From: Thermoanaerobaculia bacterium
GTDB lineage: Bacteria; Acidobacteriota; Thermoanaerobaculia; UBA5066
Length of the DNA stretch: 64,000 nt
Reading direction: 5' to 3'
Assembly (NCBI GenBank): GCA_022071945.1
Contig: JAJVIN010000023.1
Span: forward strand, 62,001-126,000
Shown here: in pieces, positions 18,674 to 28,759 of the stretch
Numbering within the stretch: the stretch's first letter is position 1
How the letters are laid out: every line of letters begins with the position of its first letter
Position numbers and translations under genes: made by a program
Notes under the pieces: model-generated
Database searches by the model: none
Told to the model about the DNA's origin: nothing
Seen by the model: the letters and a program-made list of their open reading frames with translations, nothing else

Positions 18674-21600
18674 TCAGTTCCCAAAGCCGACCGGCGCCCC
18701 CGCGACCGACCCTCCGAGGGTGAAGATGTCGGCCCGCTTCGACGCGGGGTTGTTGTCGATCTTCGTGACGATGGCGAGGAGCCGTCCCTTCCCGCTGAGT
18801 GCTTCCACCTGAATCTCTATGTCCCGGAACTCCACGGTGGGAGACTCGATCCTGAGGACGTCACGAATCACGCGGTTGATCTGGAGCCTCTCGAAGGCCT
18901 GGAGAGGATAGGTCCGCTCCCCGAGACTGGCCCCGTTGGAGCCCGACCTCGAAAGGCGCACGCGGACCTCGCACGGCTCGCCCGCCACCTCGGCGAGGAT
19001 GAGGTTCGTCCGTGTCGCGAACCCCTCTTCGATGGCGGGGTGGGTCACGACGCGCTGCAGGGCACCCGAAGCCTGGGACCCGATGACCTCCGACGCGCTC
19101 TTCGTGAAGACGCCATACGCCTCGTTCTCGGGCTTGCCCGGAGAGGGATTGACGGCCGAGACGGACTTCCCGATATCGGGAGACCCGATCTGGATCGGGG
19201 TCGACGTCTCGGACGCGATCGAGAGGGGCGCGAGGTTCCCCTCGAACTTGATCATCCCGGAAGTGTCCTGGTTGACGACGAAGAGCTCGGTCACGACGTC
19301 CTCGAAGACGACGGATCTTGGCCCTTCGGCGCGCGCCGGCACGGGAACCGTCTTCACGACGGGCTCGGCGCCGAACCGTCTGTCGGCGAGGTAGGTCAAC
19401 GTCATCGGAACCGCTGTACGAGAGAGGTTGGTCAGTACGAGCCGCGTCGTGTAGAACGAGTTGTTGGCCGCCGCCGAACGGGTGGCCGCCGGCAAGAACG
19501 CGGGCTCGGAGGCGGCGTGAGGCGCGGCCTTGGCCACGAGGCGTCCGGTCTCGCTCGCGAGAAAGATCTCCCCGCCTCGCGTCGCGTAGCTGCCGGACTT
19601 GTTGTCGATGATCGTGGCAAACACCGCGACGGCCCCTTCGCCCGCCTCCGGCGTGACTTCCACCGTCCCGCCGTCGAACCGGACGCCCTCCGGGAAGAGA
19701 GCCGTGTCGCCGGAGTTGATCTGGATCTTCGAGTACGCCGGCACCAGGACGCCTGTCTTCTGCCCAGCCTTCTTGCCATCCCTGTCAAACAGCTTGACCG
19801 AGACGGTCGCGGGTTGGCCCGTGGTCTCGGCAAGGATGAGATTCGTTCTGAACCCCGCGCCGGGATCGCGCAGTCCGGTCAGGACCGCCAGCGCGTCCTG
19901 GGTCGTCGCCCGCACTCCCGGCTTTCCAGGCTCCGTGCGCCCCTTCTTCACCCCTTGCCCGGACACCACGATCGGGATCTCTGACCCATACCGGGCGATG
20001 ACGTTCTCCTTGGCCGTGATGGAGTCCGCGGTCGACCGGACGCTGAGCTGGCCGAGCTTCTTCGACCGGATCTCGACCTGGCCGCTCAGCCCCTCGACCT
20101 GAAAGAGCGAGCCGACGAGATCCGCGAGCCTGTAGGTCGTGTACGGCCCGAGCTCGACACTGCTCTTTCTGACGGAGGTGTCCGTGAGGCCGTCCGCCCC
20201 GTTCGGGGTCCAGTAGAAATCGACATCCACGCCGTCGAGACCATTGTTGCGGATCCAGCCATCGGAAAGGTAGCGCGTTCCGCCGAGCCCCCCAGCGGAA
20301 ACCGCGGACCCGAGGATCAAGGAGAACTCACCCTTCTTCAGCTCCTCGCGACCCGCTCCTCCCCCGGCAACGGGGGGTTCGTCGTCGATCACGTCCGCGT
20401 AGGCGGCGTCCTCCGGGTTCCCATCGACATTGAAGATGAGGAGGCCGGTGGAAAGCGGAGGCTCGCCGTCTTCCGCGCTCCTGCGCGAACGGTCGACCGA
20501 CAGGGTGAACTCCCGGGACCCGCCCCCGGGCACGGGAGTTGCGAAGTCGCCCGCAACCGAGAGCCAGGCACCGCCAGGTCCGATCTGGGGAGCGATCCGA
20601 ACGGGCTGATCCCCCGTGTTGACGAGCGTGAACGTCTGGGGGGCCGGGTTCCCGGTTCCACTGTGGCGGAAGGTGAACTGGTCTGTCTCGGCGATCTCGA
20701 GGGCAGATCCCTTGCTCTCCCCGTCCCACGGCGGCAGGACCGTCACGGTCACCGGCAGGATGAACGACTTCTGGACGCCGTTCTCGGTCCACGTTCCGAC
20801 GAGCTCTCCAGTCTTTGCCCCGGCCGTGGCCGTGACGTCGCGCCCGTACTCGAGACGCAGCTGCACGTCCTCGTTGCCCGGAACCTCCTCGAAGGATGCC
20901 GGGACGGGCTCGAAAAGCCCTCCCCTTGCCTCGAGGGTGAGCCTGCCAGCCTTGTCACCGATATTCCGGACCCACACGGAGACATCCGCCGGCGGATCTC
21001 CGCCGGCGTCGGCCGTGAGACCCTCCGGAGCGTCGACCACGGCGAAGGCGGCTGGAACCGCCTTGACACTGATCCGGGCAGGCGGCGAGAACTCGCTCGC
21101 GCAGTCACCGCTCGAGATGGCCTGGACTCTGACGCAGAAGGTCGCGTCCTGTCCCGCATCGGAGTAGAGCATGGCCCAAGGCTGGTCGGTCCAGAGCGTA
21201 TCGGGCTCGTCACAGTTGGCGCTGGTCGACACCTCGACCACGTACAGCCCGCCCGGGTCGTTCTCGAGTGTTGGTGAGAAGCTCACCGTGAAGTTTGCTC
21301 CCGCGGCCACGGCCGCCGGGATGAGGGTGAAGGCCGGCACGGCGGGCGCGACACACGGGCCGACGGTCCCCGAGAACCGAATGTGGCCCTGACACTGGAG
21401 CTCATCCGTCACCTGCACGACGAAGTCGTACGGACCCGGCTCGGAGGGAGTGCCCAGAATCCAGCCGTCCCCGACGAAATCGAGACCGCCCGGGAATCCG
21501 TCCGAGACCTCCCAGTAGTACGGACCGGTCCCGCCCGTCACTGTCAAGAGAAGCTCGAAGGGCTGGCCGGCCCTCATCCCCGGCAGAGTCGAGGGGGAAA

Positions 21601-21967
21601 TCCGGATCTCGGGGCAGGGGGCCTGCGGCTGCGCCACGACGAACTGTACCGGTCCAACCGTGACGAGGCCGGAACGGGCGGCTCCGGGATTCGCCGAAAC
21701 GCCAATGGTCACCTGGCCGGGACCCTTGCCGGAGAAACCCGCGAGGATCTGGATCCACTCCTCCTCGCTACGCGACTCCCACGTGCATTCCGGCTGAACG
21801 TCAACGGCGAAAGTGAAACTCGCAGTCCCTTCGGCCGCGACCGTCGTCTCGTGAGGCTCCAGGGAAAAGGAACAGTCGGACTGCGCCTTCGAGGTTCGAG
21901 CCGTCGCCAGGGCCAGGGACAAGAGGGATACCAGGGAGAAGAACCAGAAACTCCTGACGAGACGCAT
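18674..21967 (-). CDS. Large secreted BACON/Ig-like protein with IDN-type domains, 1097 aa
   Basis: I start at ATG 21967 ('MRLVRSFWFF'), which has GGAGGA 7 bp upstream and a clear signal peptide ending 'SKAQSD'. Residues about 30-115 look like a BACON domain ('CTWESRSEEEWIQI', 'GPGQVTIGVSANPGAARSG'). A putative-Ig region follows ('GGTGPYYWEVSDGFPGGLDF'), then fibronectin-like and choice-of-anchor beta domains. The C-terminal 500 residues hold copies of the IDN-type domain with 'FRTNLILAETTGQPATVSVKLF', 'ATIIDNKSGSY', 'TRTNLILAEVAGEPCEVRVRL' and 'VTKIDNNPAS'. There are no catalytic motifs; an adhesion or surface-scaffold role is likely. Confidence 0.75.
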   Translation of the reverse strand: MRLVRSFWFFSLVSLLSLALATARTSKAQSDCSFSLEPHETTVAAEGTASFTFAVDVQPECTWESRSEEEWIQILAGFSGKGPGQVTIGVSANPGAARSGLVTVGPVQFVVAQPQAPCPEIRISPSTLPGMRAGQPFELLLTVTGGTGPYYWEVSDGFPGGLDFVGDGWILGTPSEPGPYDFVVQVTDELQCQGHIRFSGTVGPCVAPAVPAFTLIPAAVAAGANFTVSFSPTLENDPGGLYVVEVSTSANCDEPDTLWTDQPWAMLYSDAGQDATFCVRVQAISSGDCASEFSPPARISVKAVPAAFAVVDAPEGLTADAGGDPPADVSVWVRNIGDKAGRLTLEARGGLFEPVPASFEEVPGNEDVQLRLEYGRDVTATAGAKTGELVGTWTENGVQKSFILPVTVTVLPPWDGESKGSALEIAETDQFTFRHSGTGNPAPQTFTLVNTGDQPVRIAPQIGPGGAWLSVAGDFATPVPGGGSREFTLSVDRSRRSAEDGEPPLSTGLLIFNVDGNPEDAAYADVIDDEPPVAGGGAGREELKKGEFSLILGSAVSAGGLGGTRYLSDGWIRNNGLDGVDVDFYWTPNGADGLTDTSVRKSSVELGPYTTYRLADLVGSLFQVEGLSGQVEIRSKKLGQLSVRSTADSITAKENVIARYGSEIPIVVSGQGVKKGRTEPGKPGVRATTQDALAVLTGLRDPGAGFRTNLILAETTGQPATVSVKLFDRDGKKAGQKTGVLVPAYSKIQINSGDTALFPEGVRFDGGTVEVTPEAGEGAVAVFATIIDNKSGSYATRGGEIFLASETGRLVAKAAPHAASEPAFLPAATRSAAANNSFYTTRLVLTNLSRTAVPMTLTYLADRRFGAEPVVKTVPVPARAEGPRSVVFEDVVTELFVVNQDTSGMIKFEGNLAPLSIASETSTPIQIGSPDIGKSVSAVNPSPGKPENEAYGVFTKSASEVIGSQASGALQRVVTHPAIEEGFATRTNLILAEVAGEPCEVRVRLSRSGSNGASLGERTYPLQAFERLQINRVIRDVLRIESPTVEFRDIEIQVEALSGKGRLLAIVTKIDNNPASKRADIFTLGGSVAGAPVGFGN

Positions 21968-22066
21968 ACCTTTTCCTCCTTCGGAAACCTCCGGGTTCTG
22001 TGCGAGACATCGCCAGTCTACATCCGGGCCGTGCCTCCCAAGCGACGTCTGCGCGGACAAAGAAAA

Positions 22067-22101
22067 GGGGCGGCCCGGGACGTTTGTCCCAAAGCCGCCC
22101 C
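22067..22101 (-). terminator. Rho-independent terminator of the 1387-aa secreted-protein gene
   Basis: On the minus strand a GC-rich stem GGGGCGGC / GCCGCCCC with an inner TGGGAC / GTCCC arm is followed by TTTTCTTTG. It starts 23 bp after the stop at 22124. Confidence 0.75.
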
Positions 22102-22123
22102 GGAAAGGATCGGAGCTAGCGCC

Positions 22124-25100
22124 TCACGGCACGATCATCGAGATGAAGGCCCCGTCGTTGTTGAGCTGGTCGTTGAGAACGCCGTAGGTGATGAACTGGT
22201 CGCTCCCCTTGGTGCGCACCACCTTGGCGAAGCCCTGCTCGGCGCCGGGCGAACTGGTCAGGGGGAAGTTCCACGGGAACCACTGTCCGGGTTTGAGGGT
22301 GATTGTCCTCTTCAGGGCGTTTCCGCTCCCGTCGAGAAGCGGCTCCCCGGTCTTGCCGTAGAAGGAGACCTCGAGTTCCAGATCCTCGATGTCACCGCCC
22401 AGGGCGTGAATGAACGAGATGCTGGAACGGGTTCCCGGGGTGACGTTTCTCTCGCCCGTCTGCTGAAGCCCGTAGATGTAGGCCACGGTGTCCGCGGCCT
22501 GTCCGAGAGGCAAGTAGCCGTAGGCGAGACCGAAGCGGCCCCTCTCGCCTCCGCCGGGCTGTTCGTAGGTCCTCACACCGACGTAGACATCAGAAGCCGA
22601 GACGTCGATGTCGGACTCCTCGCCCCTGGGGCCCGAAGTGTCCTGAACCTCGAACGAGAAGTACATGCTGGCAATCGTGTTCGCGGGCGTGTTGAAGCCG
22701 GCGTTGCGCAGTTCGCCGATGATGTCGTCCAGGATCACCTGCGAAAGCGCCGGAATCTCGAACTCGCCCCACTCTTCCTCGCCGTTCGACTTGATGACGG
22801 CGAATTCGCCCTCGACGGGCCGGAGGCTCCGGTTGGAGAGCGTCAGCTCCGACTTGTAGCCGCCAGCATCGAGGACCACGGGCACCATCACCTCGCTCGC
22901 GGCCAGTTTCGTGTCGACGATGGACATCGGGACGTAGGCACCGTCACCGTTGGTGTTGTCGACGATCGTGGCGTAGCAGAGGAACTGGTCATTGCCCGCG
23001 ACCCTCTTGATCTGGACCCAGCCCTGCTTGTAGCCGAGCCCGTTGAGGGGCGCGTTCCACTGGAAGAACTCGAAGGGCTTGAACGTCCTCTCGATCTTGT
23101 CGCTCAGGGTCCCGGTCTCGCCATTCCGGTACCGAAGTTCGAGGGTGATCTCCCCGGGAGGCGCCGAGCCGCCGGCATTCACGCACGCGACGTTCGACCG
23201 GGCGCTTGCCGTCTCTTGCAGACCATACAGGACGGCTTCCTTCGAGGCGGCGGCCGTCAAGGGAGTCGCCGGATAGGCGAGTCCGAATTTGCCCTTCACG
23301 TCGAGGGCCGCCATGGTGGGAGTCGGAGGGGTCAAGACCCGGGACTGAGCCGAGAACTCGGAGACGTTGGACGCCCCGCTGACGGCGATCCGGAGGGTCC
23401 CGGCCAGCTGAGCCGGGAAGGTCATGCCTCTGGCGGTGAGGAAGTCGAAGGCCTGGACGATCTCCTGGCCCGCGGCCATCTCGTAGGTGGCCGTTTGCTC
23501 CTGGTCACCGCTCTTGAAGGTGAAGGTGAGCTGAACGGCCTTTCCGGCACGGTTCGTCATCGTCAATTCCGTGTCGAACTGCTCCCCGCCGCGGCCGTTG
23601 GCGCGCACGAGAACGGGCACGAGGTACGTCAGGACGCTCCCCGTTCCGGTGTCCGGGTAGGCCACGGTGATTTCCTTCGTGACGGTGGCGGACCCGCCCT
23701 TTCCATCCGTGACCGTCAAGGTGACCGAGTACGGTCCGGGGTTGGCGAAGATGTGCGTGGGGAACGGCTCGGTCGACGTCTTCTGTCCGGCGAAGTTCCA
23801 GGACCACGTCTGCGCGCCACCCATCGACTCCTCGACGAACTGGATGGAGCGTCCCGGGCGGGGGTTGGACGGGGTGTAAGAGAACTGAGCCGCGAGGGCC
23901 TTGACCGAGATGGAAGAAGCCGGCGATGAAGGGGACGAGGACGGACGCGTCCCGGCGCTGGCTTCATAGAGCCCGCGTCCGGCGGTTCCGATGATGACCT
24001 TGGCCCCGTCGTTCACGAAGATCATGTCCGTGATGGGGACGTTCGGCAGGTTGGTCCCGTGACGCTGCCACGTCTGGCCGCCGTTGGCCGAACGGTAGAC
24101 GCCGATGAAGGTCCCGGCCCACAGAACGCTCGTCGACTTCGGATCGATCGCGAACGTGAAGATCGGCATGTCGGGGAGGCCATCCGTCTGCCCGGTCCGA
24201 GAGACCGGCTCCCAGTTCTGTCCCTTGTCCGACGACTTCCACACCCGTTCCTTGCCCGCAGCGGGAGTCTTGGATGTGACATAGATGACGTTCGGGTTGT
24301 CCCGCTCGCCCCGGATGGTGGAAGCGGCCCCCTTGAGCGGGTACTCCCCGATCCGGGCCCAGTTGGCGCCGGCGTCGGTCGACTCGAGAACCTGGCCCTT
24401 CTTGTCGACGATGAGCATCCGGTTGCCGTCGGCGGAGCTGATCCAGAAATCGACGATCGAGTCGATGAGGGGCATCTCCTTGGTCGCGTCGAACCAGTTC
24501 GCCCCGCTGTCGTTGGACTGCCAGATCTTCCGCTTCGTGGCGGTGAAGATCCGGCTGGCCTCGGTCGGGTGCTGGCGAAGGATGGTGCGGAAGAGCTTGT
24601 TCTTGTCGTTCTCGTTCAGCCCGTCGGCGTTATCGAAGCTGACGCCGCTGTTGGTCGTCCGCTGGATCCCGTTGTTCTGGACGCTGATGGTCCAGGTCTT
24701 CGGATCCGCCGGATTGACGAGGCACGAATAGCCGTCGCCGCCGCCGACCTGTCTCCACTCGGTGCCCGAAACGCGGAGGCTGGTTCCGTTGTCCTGGGCA
24801 CCGTTGAGGATGACGGCTCCGTCCGCGCTGGCGCAGATCTCGTCGACGAGCCAGGAAACGATGTCGCGATTGAGGCCGACGAAGTCGGGGGTTGCGTCCG
24901 TCGTCATCCTGTAGATGCCGCCGTCGTTGCCGAAGTAGACGGTGCCGTCCGCGCCGAAGACGACGGCGTGCTGGTCCGCGTGCATGTAGTTGAACTTGGC
25001 GGATCCCGGCGGGCTCCAGTCGGAAAGCTGCGTCCAGGTCGCTCCGGCATCCATCGTCCGCCAGACGTCCAGGCCGCCGGCGTAGACGATGTCGGGATTG

Positions 25101-26287
25101 GCCGGATCCACCGCGAACGACATGGCGAAGTCGGCCTGGCTCGGCACGATCTTGACCTTCGTCGGGTCGAGACCCAGGGCCGTCCAGGTGTCGCCGCCGT
25201 CCTCGGACTTGATGACGTCGACCTGCTTCTCGTCCAGGCCGCAGATGATGGCGTAGACGCGGCCGGGGTTGGTCGGCGAGGCGGAGACCATCACGCGGCC
25301 CCGCGTCTCGAAGGTACCCGGCCAGCCGGCGGACTTGGCGGCCCACGTGGCGCCCCCGTCGTCGGAGCGGAAGATGAGGCCAGGAACTTCACCGGGCTTG
25401 TAGAGGCTCGCGAAGACGGTGTTGCCGCCCGTGCCCGTCCGGGAAAGGGACACGACGCGGATCCCGCTGATGTCGGCGACCTTGTCGAGGACCGCCGTCC
25501 AGGTCTCGCCGCCATCGGTCGTGCGGTAGATCCCCTTGTTGGTGGCCGCGAGGACGTCGTTGGGATTCGTCGGACTGACGGAGAGCCTCCAGTAGAACTC
25601 CGCCGGAGGCGAGGTCTTCGTGGCCGTCCAGGTCACGCCGCCGTCATCGGAGCGGAGCGCTCCGATCGAAGAGCGGACGGCGAAGTCGGGGCTGCCGATC
25701 TTCGTGGTCGAGGCGTCCCCGCAGCCGGTTCCGGCGTAGACCCGGTTCGCGTCCGAGGGAGCGAAGGAGACGGCGCCGATCTGCAAGGCTCCGGCCGGCA
25801 GGTCCCCGGCCACCGGGGTCCAGTTCTCTCCCTTGTTGGTCGAGCGCCAGAGGCCCCCGCCGGCTGATCCGACAACCAGGATGTTCGGATCCGTCGGGTG
25901 CGGCGCGATCGCCGTGATCAGACCCGTGTCGTGCTGGTTCGGCTTGGCCGTGTTCACGGGGGAGGTGAACGTGGGGTTGAACGTCGGGCCGAGATTCGTC
26001 CACGTGATGTCACCGTCGGCGTTGACGGCCTTGTGCTTCTGACCCGACCGCTGGGCCCGCTCGCGAGCCACCTCGTTCGCCCGGATCTGAACGGCCCGCC
26101 GGTAGAGTTCCGTCAGATCGCGGGTGCCGAGCTCGCGCTCCACCTTCTCCGCGTTCTGCCGCCACTTCTCCTCGCGCCTCTCCCCTTCACTCTTGTCCGC
26201 CGCCCTGGCGGGGAGAGGGAAGGACAGGAGCACGGTGAGCACCAGAAGCGCTCTTCGAGTGCGTCTAAATAGTTTCTTTGTCATCAA
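22124..26287 (-). CDS. Secreted sortilin/BNR-repeat propeller with PKD and two IDN-type domains, 1387 aa
   Basis: A signal peptide ends 'LPARAADKS'. Residues about 100-800 are repeated Asp-box blades of the sortilin/Vps10 kind: 'GLWRSTNKGENWTPV', 'LRSDDGGVTWTAT', 'IYRTTDGGETWTAV', 'VIKSEDGGDTWTAL', 'VWRTMDAGATWTQL', 'VYRSANGGQTWQRH'. A PKD domain follows ('QTWSWNFAGQ', 'PGPYSVTLTVTDGKGG'), then two IDN-type beta domains ending 'ATIVDNTNGDGAY' and 'GVLNDQLNNDGAF'. It starts at ATG 26287 with a GGAGGAG site in an unusually AT-rich leader. An extracellular hydrolase-like or binding protein; no catalytic residues can be assigned. Confidence 0.8.
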   Translation of the reverse strand: MMTKKLFRRTRRALLVLTVLLSFPLPARAADKSEGERREEKWRQNAEKVERELGTRDLTELYRRAVQIRANEVARERAQRSGQKHKAVNADGDITWTNLGPTFNPTFTSPVNTAKPNQHDTGLITAIAPHPTDPNILVVGSAGGGLWRSTNKGENWTPVAGDLPAGALQIGAVSFAPSDANRVYAGTGCGDASTTKIGSPDFAVRSSIGALRSDDGGVTWTATKTSPPAEFYWRLSVSPTNPNDVLAATNKGIYRTTDGGETWTAVLDKVADISGIRVVSLSRTGTGGNTVFASLYKPGEVPGLIFRSDDGGATWAAKSAGWPGTFETRGRVMVSASPTNPGRVYAIICGLDEKQVDVIKSEDGGDTWTALGLDPTKVKIVPSQADFAMSFAVDPANPDIVYAGGLDVWRTMDAGATWTQLSDWSPPGSAKFNYMHADQHAVVFGADGTVYFGNDGGIYRMTTDATPDFVGLNRDIVSWLVDEICASADGAVILNGAQDNGTSLRVSGTEWRQVGGGDGYSCLVNPADPKTWTISVQNNGIQRTTNSGVSFDNADGLNENDKNKLFRTILRQHPTEASRIFTATKRKIWQSNDSGANWFDATKEMPLIDSIVDFWISSADGNRMLIVDKKGQVLESTDAGANWARIGEYPLKGAASTIRGERDNPNVIYVTSKTPAAGKERVWKSSDKGQNWEPVSRTGQTDGLPDMPIFTFAIDPKSTSVLWAGTFIGVYRSANGGQTWQRHGTNLPNVPITDMIFVNDGAKVIIGTAGRGLYEASAGTRPSSSPSSPASSISVKALAAQFSYTPSNPRPGRSIQFVEESMGGAQTWSWNFAGQKTSTEPFPTHIFANPGPYSVTLTVTDGKGGSATVTKEITVAYPDTGTGSVLTYLVPVLVRANGRGGEQFDTELTMTNRAGKAVQLTFTFKSGDQEQTATYEMAAGQEIVQAFDFLTARGMTFPAQLAGTLRIAVSGASNVSEFSAQSRVLTPPTPTMAALDVKGKFGLAYPATPLTAAASKEAVLYGLQETASARSNVACVNAGGSAPPGEITLELRYRNGETGTLSDKIERTFKPFEFFQWNAPLNGLGYKQGWVQIKRVAGNDQFLCYATIVDNTNGDGAYVPMSIVDTKLAASEVMVPVVLDAGGYKSELTLSNRSLRPVEGEFAVIKSNGEEEWGEFEIPALSQVILDDIIGELRNAGFNTPANTIASMYFSFEVQDTSGPRGEESDIDVSASDVYVGVRTYEQPGGGERGRFGLAYGYLPLGQAADTVAYIYGLQQTGERNVTPGTRSSISFIHALGGDIEDLELEVSFYGKTGEPLLDGSGNALKRTITLKPGQWFPWNFPLTSSPGAEQGFAKVVRTKGSDQFITYGVLNDQLNNDGAFISMIVP

Positions 26288-26476
26288 AACTCCTCCATTT
26301 TTGTACTCAAACTAATAACTCTTGTTGACCAGGCCAGCGACGCGAAGGCGATTTCCGAAGGACCGGGGCACGGCGGATCTATGGCCCTGAAGGTCCCTCT
26401 CTCGAGAAGGGGTTGTGCGCGTAGAATCCCGCCGGTCAAAAAACCGGAGACACTACCACAGAATCTGGAGGTCAAG

Positions 26477-28756
26477 ATGCCCTCGGATCCCAAGGCGGCC
26501 CCGGACCTCGCACCAGGCGCCCGGACCCTCGTCGACGCCGTGAGGCTCTTCTACAAGGAGTCGAGACACACGGAGCCCTGCGTGCATCACTGGTTGGCGG
26601 TCGTGCTCGAGAGGCACGGGCCGATGGCGGAGTCTCTCGTCAAGGGGATCGACGTCTCGGCGATGAGGCGGAGCCTGGCGGAGAAGCTCGCTCAGGGAGA
26701 AACCGGCGCGGCCCTCTCCGAGGAGTCCCTCCTCGAGGCGGCGCGTCAGGTCTCCGTGTCGAAGGGAAAGGCACTCGTTGCCGAGAGAGACGTCACGCAG
26801 GCCGTCCTTCTGGCCGCTGGCTATTCCGTCGAAGGGGACGGCAGCCCCGTCGTCGTGACTCCGCTGGCAAGCTCCACACCCGCGTCCTCGTCCGCATCCT
26901 CGTCCTCTGTCCAGGCTCCTGCCAGGCTGCAGGCGTCGAGCGCGTGGGCTCCCCGAAACTCCGCGCCGACCCCCACGCTCGACCAGTTTGGCCAGGACCT
27001 GACCAAGATGGCGGCGAACGGCCAGCTGGCCCCGTTCGTGGGGCGCGAAGAGGAGATCACGCTCGCTCTGGAGACGCTCTGCCGCCGGACGAAGCGCAAC
27101 CCGATCCTCGTCGGGCCGCCCGGAGTCGGCAAGACCGCCATCGTCGAGGGGATTGCCCAGCGGATCGTGGCGGGAGCCGTCCCTCCGCTCCTGCGAGGCA
27201 TGCGGCTGATCGCGCTCCAGCCTTCGTCGATCGTCGCGGGGTCGTCAATGGTGGGAGAGCTCGAGAAGAGGATGACGGCACTTCTGGCGGAGGCAAGGCT
27301 CGACGGCATCCTGCTCTTCATCGACGAGGTCCACGCCATCATCGGTGCCGGCGGCAGCGCCGGCCGGTCGGACATCGCCAGTCAACTCAAGCCGTCCCTG
27401 GCCCGGGGAGACTTCCCCTGTCTGGCGGCCACGACCGACGAAGAGTTCCGGCGCCACATCGAGGCGGACGGGGCGCTGGAAAGGCGCTTCCAGCCGGTGA
27501 GGGTCCAGGAGCTCTCGCCCGAGGCGACGCTCCTCGTCCTGAAGGCCCTCAAGGAGTCGCTCGAGAAGCTCAGGAACGTGACGGTGCCCGACTCGGTCCT
27601 GGCGTGGCTCGTGGAGTTCGCGGGATCGAACCTGAAGAACCGCTTCTTCCCCGACAAGGCGGTCGACCTCCTCGAGCAGTGCGTCGCTCACGCGGTTGCC
27701 AACAGCAAGGCCGAGGCTGACATGGAAGTCGCCCGGCTCGTGGCCCGGAGGCTGGCCGGCCTGCCGGTCTCTCCCGAGGAGCGGCTCGGGACGCTGTCGA
27801 AGATCCTGACCGTGAGGAATCTGCTCTTGCCCGACGACCTGGAGAGGCTGATGGCGAGGCTGCAGGTGACCGTCCGCGGCCTCGATTTGAGGCCCAACCG
27901 CCCGAATGCCGTCGTCCTGTGCGCCGGCGAATTCGCCGAGGCGGCCCCGGCTCTCGGATCGGCCGTAGCGGAAGGGCTCTTCGGCAGTCCCGAGCGGGTC
28001 GTCGCGGTCGACTTCGCCCGCTTCACCCACCACACGGACATCACCCTGCTCCTCGGGGCGCCGCCCGCCTACGTCGGGTACAACGAGGACCTGCCCGTTC
28101 ACGGCTTTCTCCAGATGCCGTGGAGCGTCTTTCTCTGCGAGAACGTCGACGCCTGCCACCCCTCGATCCTCCGGGTCCTCTCCGAGGCTCTGGGAAGCGG
28201 CTTTTTCACCGACTCGACCGGACGCCGGATCTACCTTTCCGACGCCGTCGTCATCTGCTCGGCTCCCGGCATCGAGCCGTCCGGCGGCCCGTCCCGCGCC
28301 ATAGGATTCGGGTCGGCCGCCCGGGTCGAGGAGGACGTCGAAGGCGGCATGGCGAAGATCTGCGAGGAGGCTCTCGGCTTCGAGTTCGCCTCAAACTGCG
28401 ATCTCGTCCTCTTCCGCCCTCCCGCCGCGGCCGACCTCGACGCCAACCTCGACACCGCCCGGCGGCTTCTCGACGAGTTGACGCTCCGCTACCGGACACA
28501 CGGGGTCGACATCAACTGGCAAGAAGGTGTCGCCGCCTGGCTCTGTGGAAAGGCGCATGGCACCATGAACGCGGCGGCGTGGGAGAGGCTCATCGACCGG
28601 TACGTGGCGCCCGCTCTCGTGGCCCACCTGCCCCGCCCGGGAGAGGGCCACGGCGTGAGGCTCGTGGTCACGGTGGACGCGGAATCCCTGCATGTCGACA
28701 AAACGGCGGCCGAACCCGCCGCCGATGATGTGGAGAAGAACGAAAGGAGATCTTGA
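26477..28756 (+). CDS. ClpB/ClpC-like AAA+ protein with a degenerate second ATPase domain, 759 aa
   Basis: I start at ATG 26477 ('MPSDPKAAPDL') because of GGAGG 6 bp upstream. An N-terminal helical domain leads by a Ser/Ala-rich linker to AAA-1 with Walker A G213-PPGVGKT and Walker B 'LLFIDEVHAI' (D283, E284), plus the pore-like 'AGSSMVGELEKR'. AAA-2 keeps the fold ('LLGAPPAYVGYNED', 'HPSILRVLSEAL') but lacks Walker A ('VVLCAGEFAEAAPAL' at the P-loop position) and the Walker B acids ('VFLCENVDACHPS' for DEIEKAHP). There is no long ClpB middle domain and no ClpP-docking tripeptide that I can see. It is therefore a half-active unfoldase. It is followed within 4 bp by a YbjN-like gene, likely its partner. 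Confidence 0.85.
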   Translation: MPSDPKAAPDLAPGARTLVDAVRLFYKESRHTEPCVHHWLAVVLERHGPMAESLVKGIDVSAMRRSLAEKLAQGETGAALSEESLLEAARQVSVSKGKALVAERDVTQAVLLAAGYSVEGDGSPVVVTPLASSTPASSSASSSSVQAPARLQASSAWAPRNSAPTPTLDQFGQDLTKMAANGQLAPFVGREEEITLALETLCRRTKRNPILVGPPGVGKTAIVEGIAQRIVAGAVPPLLRGMRLIALQPSSIVAGSSMVGELEKRMTALLAEARLDGILLFIDEVHAIIGAGGSAGRSDIASQLKPSLARGDFPCLAATTDEEFRRHIEADGALERRFQPVRVQELSPEATLLVLKALKESLEKLRNVTVPDSVLAWLVEFAGSNLKNRFFPDKAVDLLEQCVAHAVANSKAEADMEVARLVARRLAGLPVSPEERLGTLSKILTVRNLLLPDDLERLMARLQVTVRGLDLRPNRPNAVVLCAGEFAEAAPALGSAVAEGLFGSPERVVAVDFARFTHHTDITLLLGAPPAYVGYNEDLPVHGFLQMPWSVFLCENVDACHPSILRVLSEALGSGFFTDSTGRRIYLSDAVVICSAPGIEPSGGPSRAIGFGSAARVEEDVEGGMAKICEEALGFEFASNCDLVLFRPPAAADLDANLDTARRLLDELTLRYRTHGVDINWQEGVAAWLCGKAHGTMNAAAWERLIDRYVAPALVAHLPRPGEGHGVRLVVTVDAESLHVDKTAAEPAADDVEKNERRS

Positions 28757-28759
28757 GAG

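Noticed and set aside
26381-26476. 32-residue N-terminal extension of the ClpB-like protein
   Set aside because: The ATG at 26477 has GGAGG at correct spacing, and the extension is basic shadow sequence overlapping the probable promoter region.
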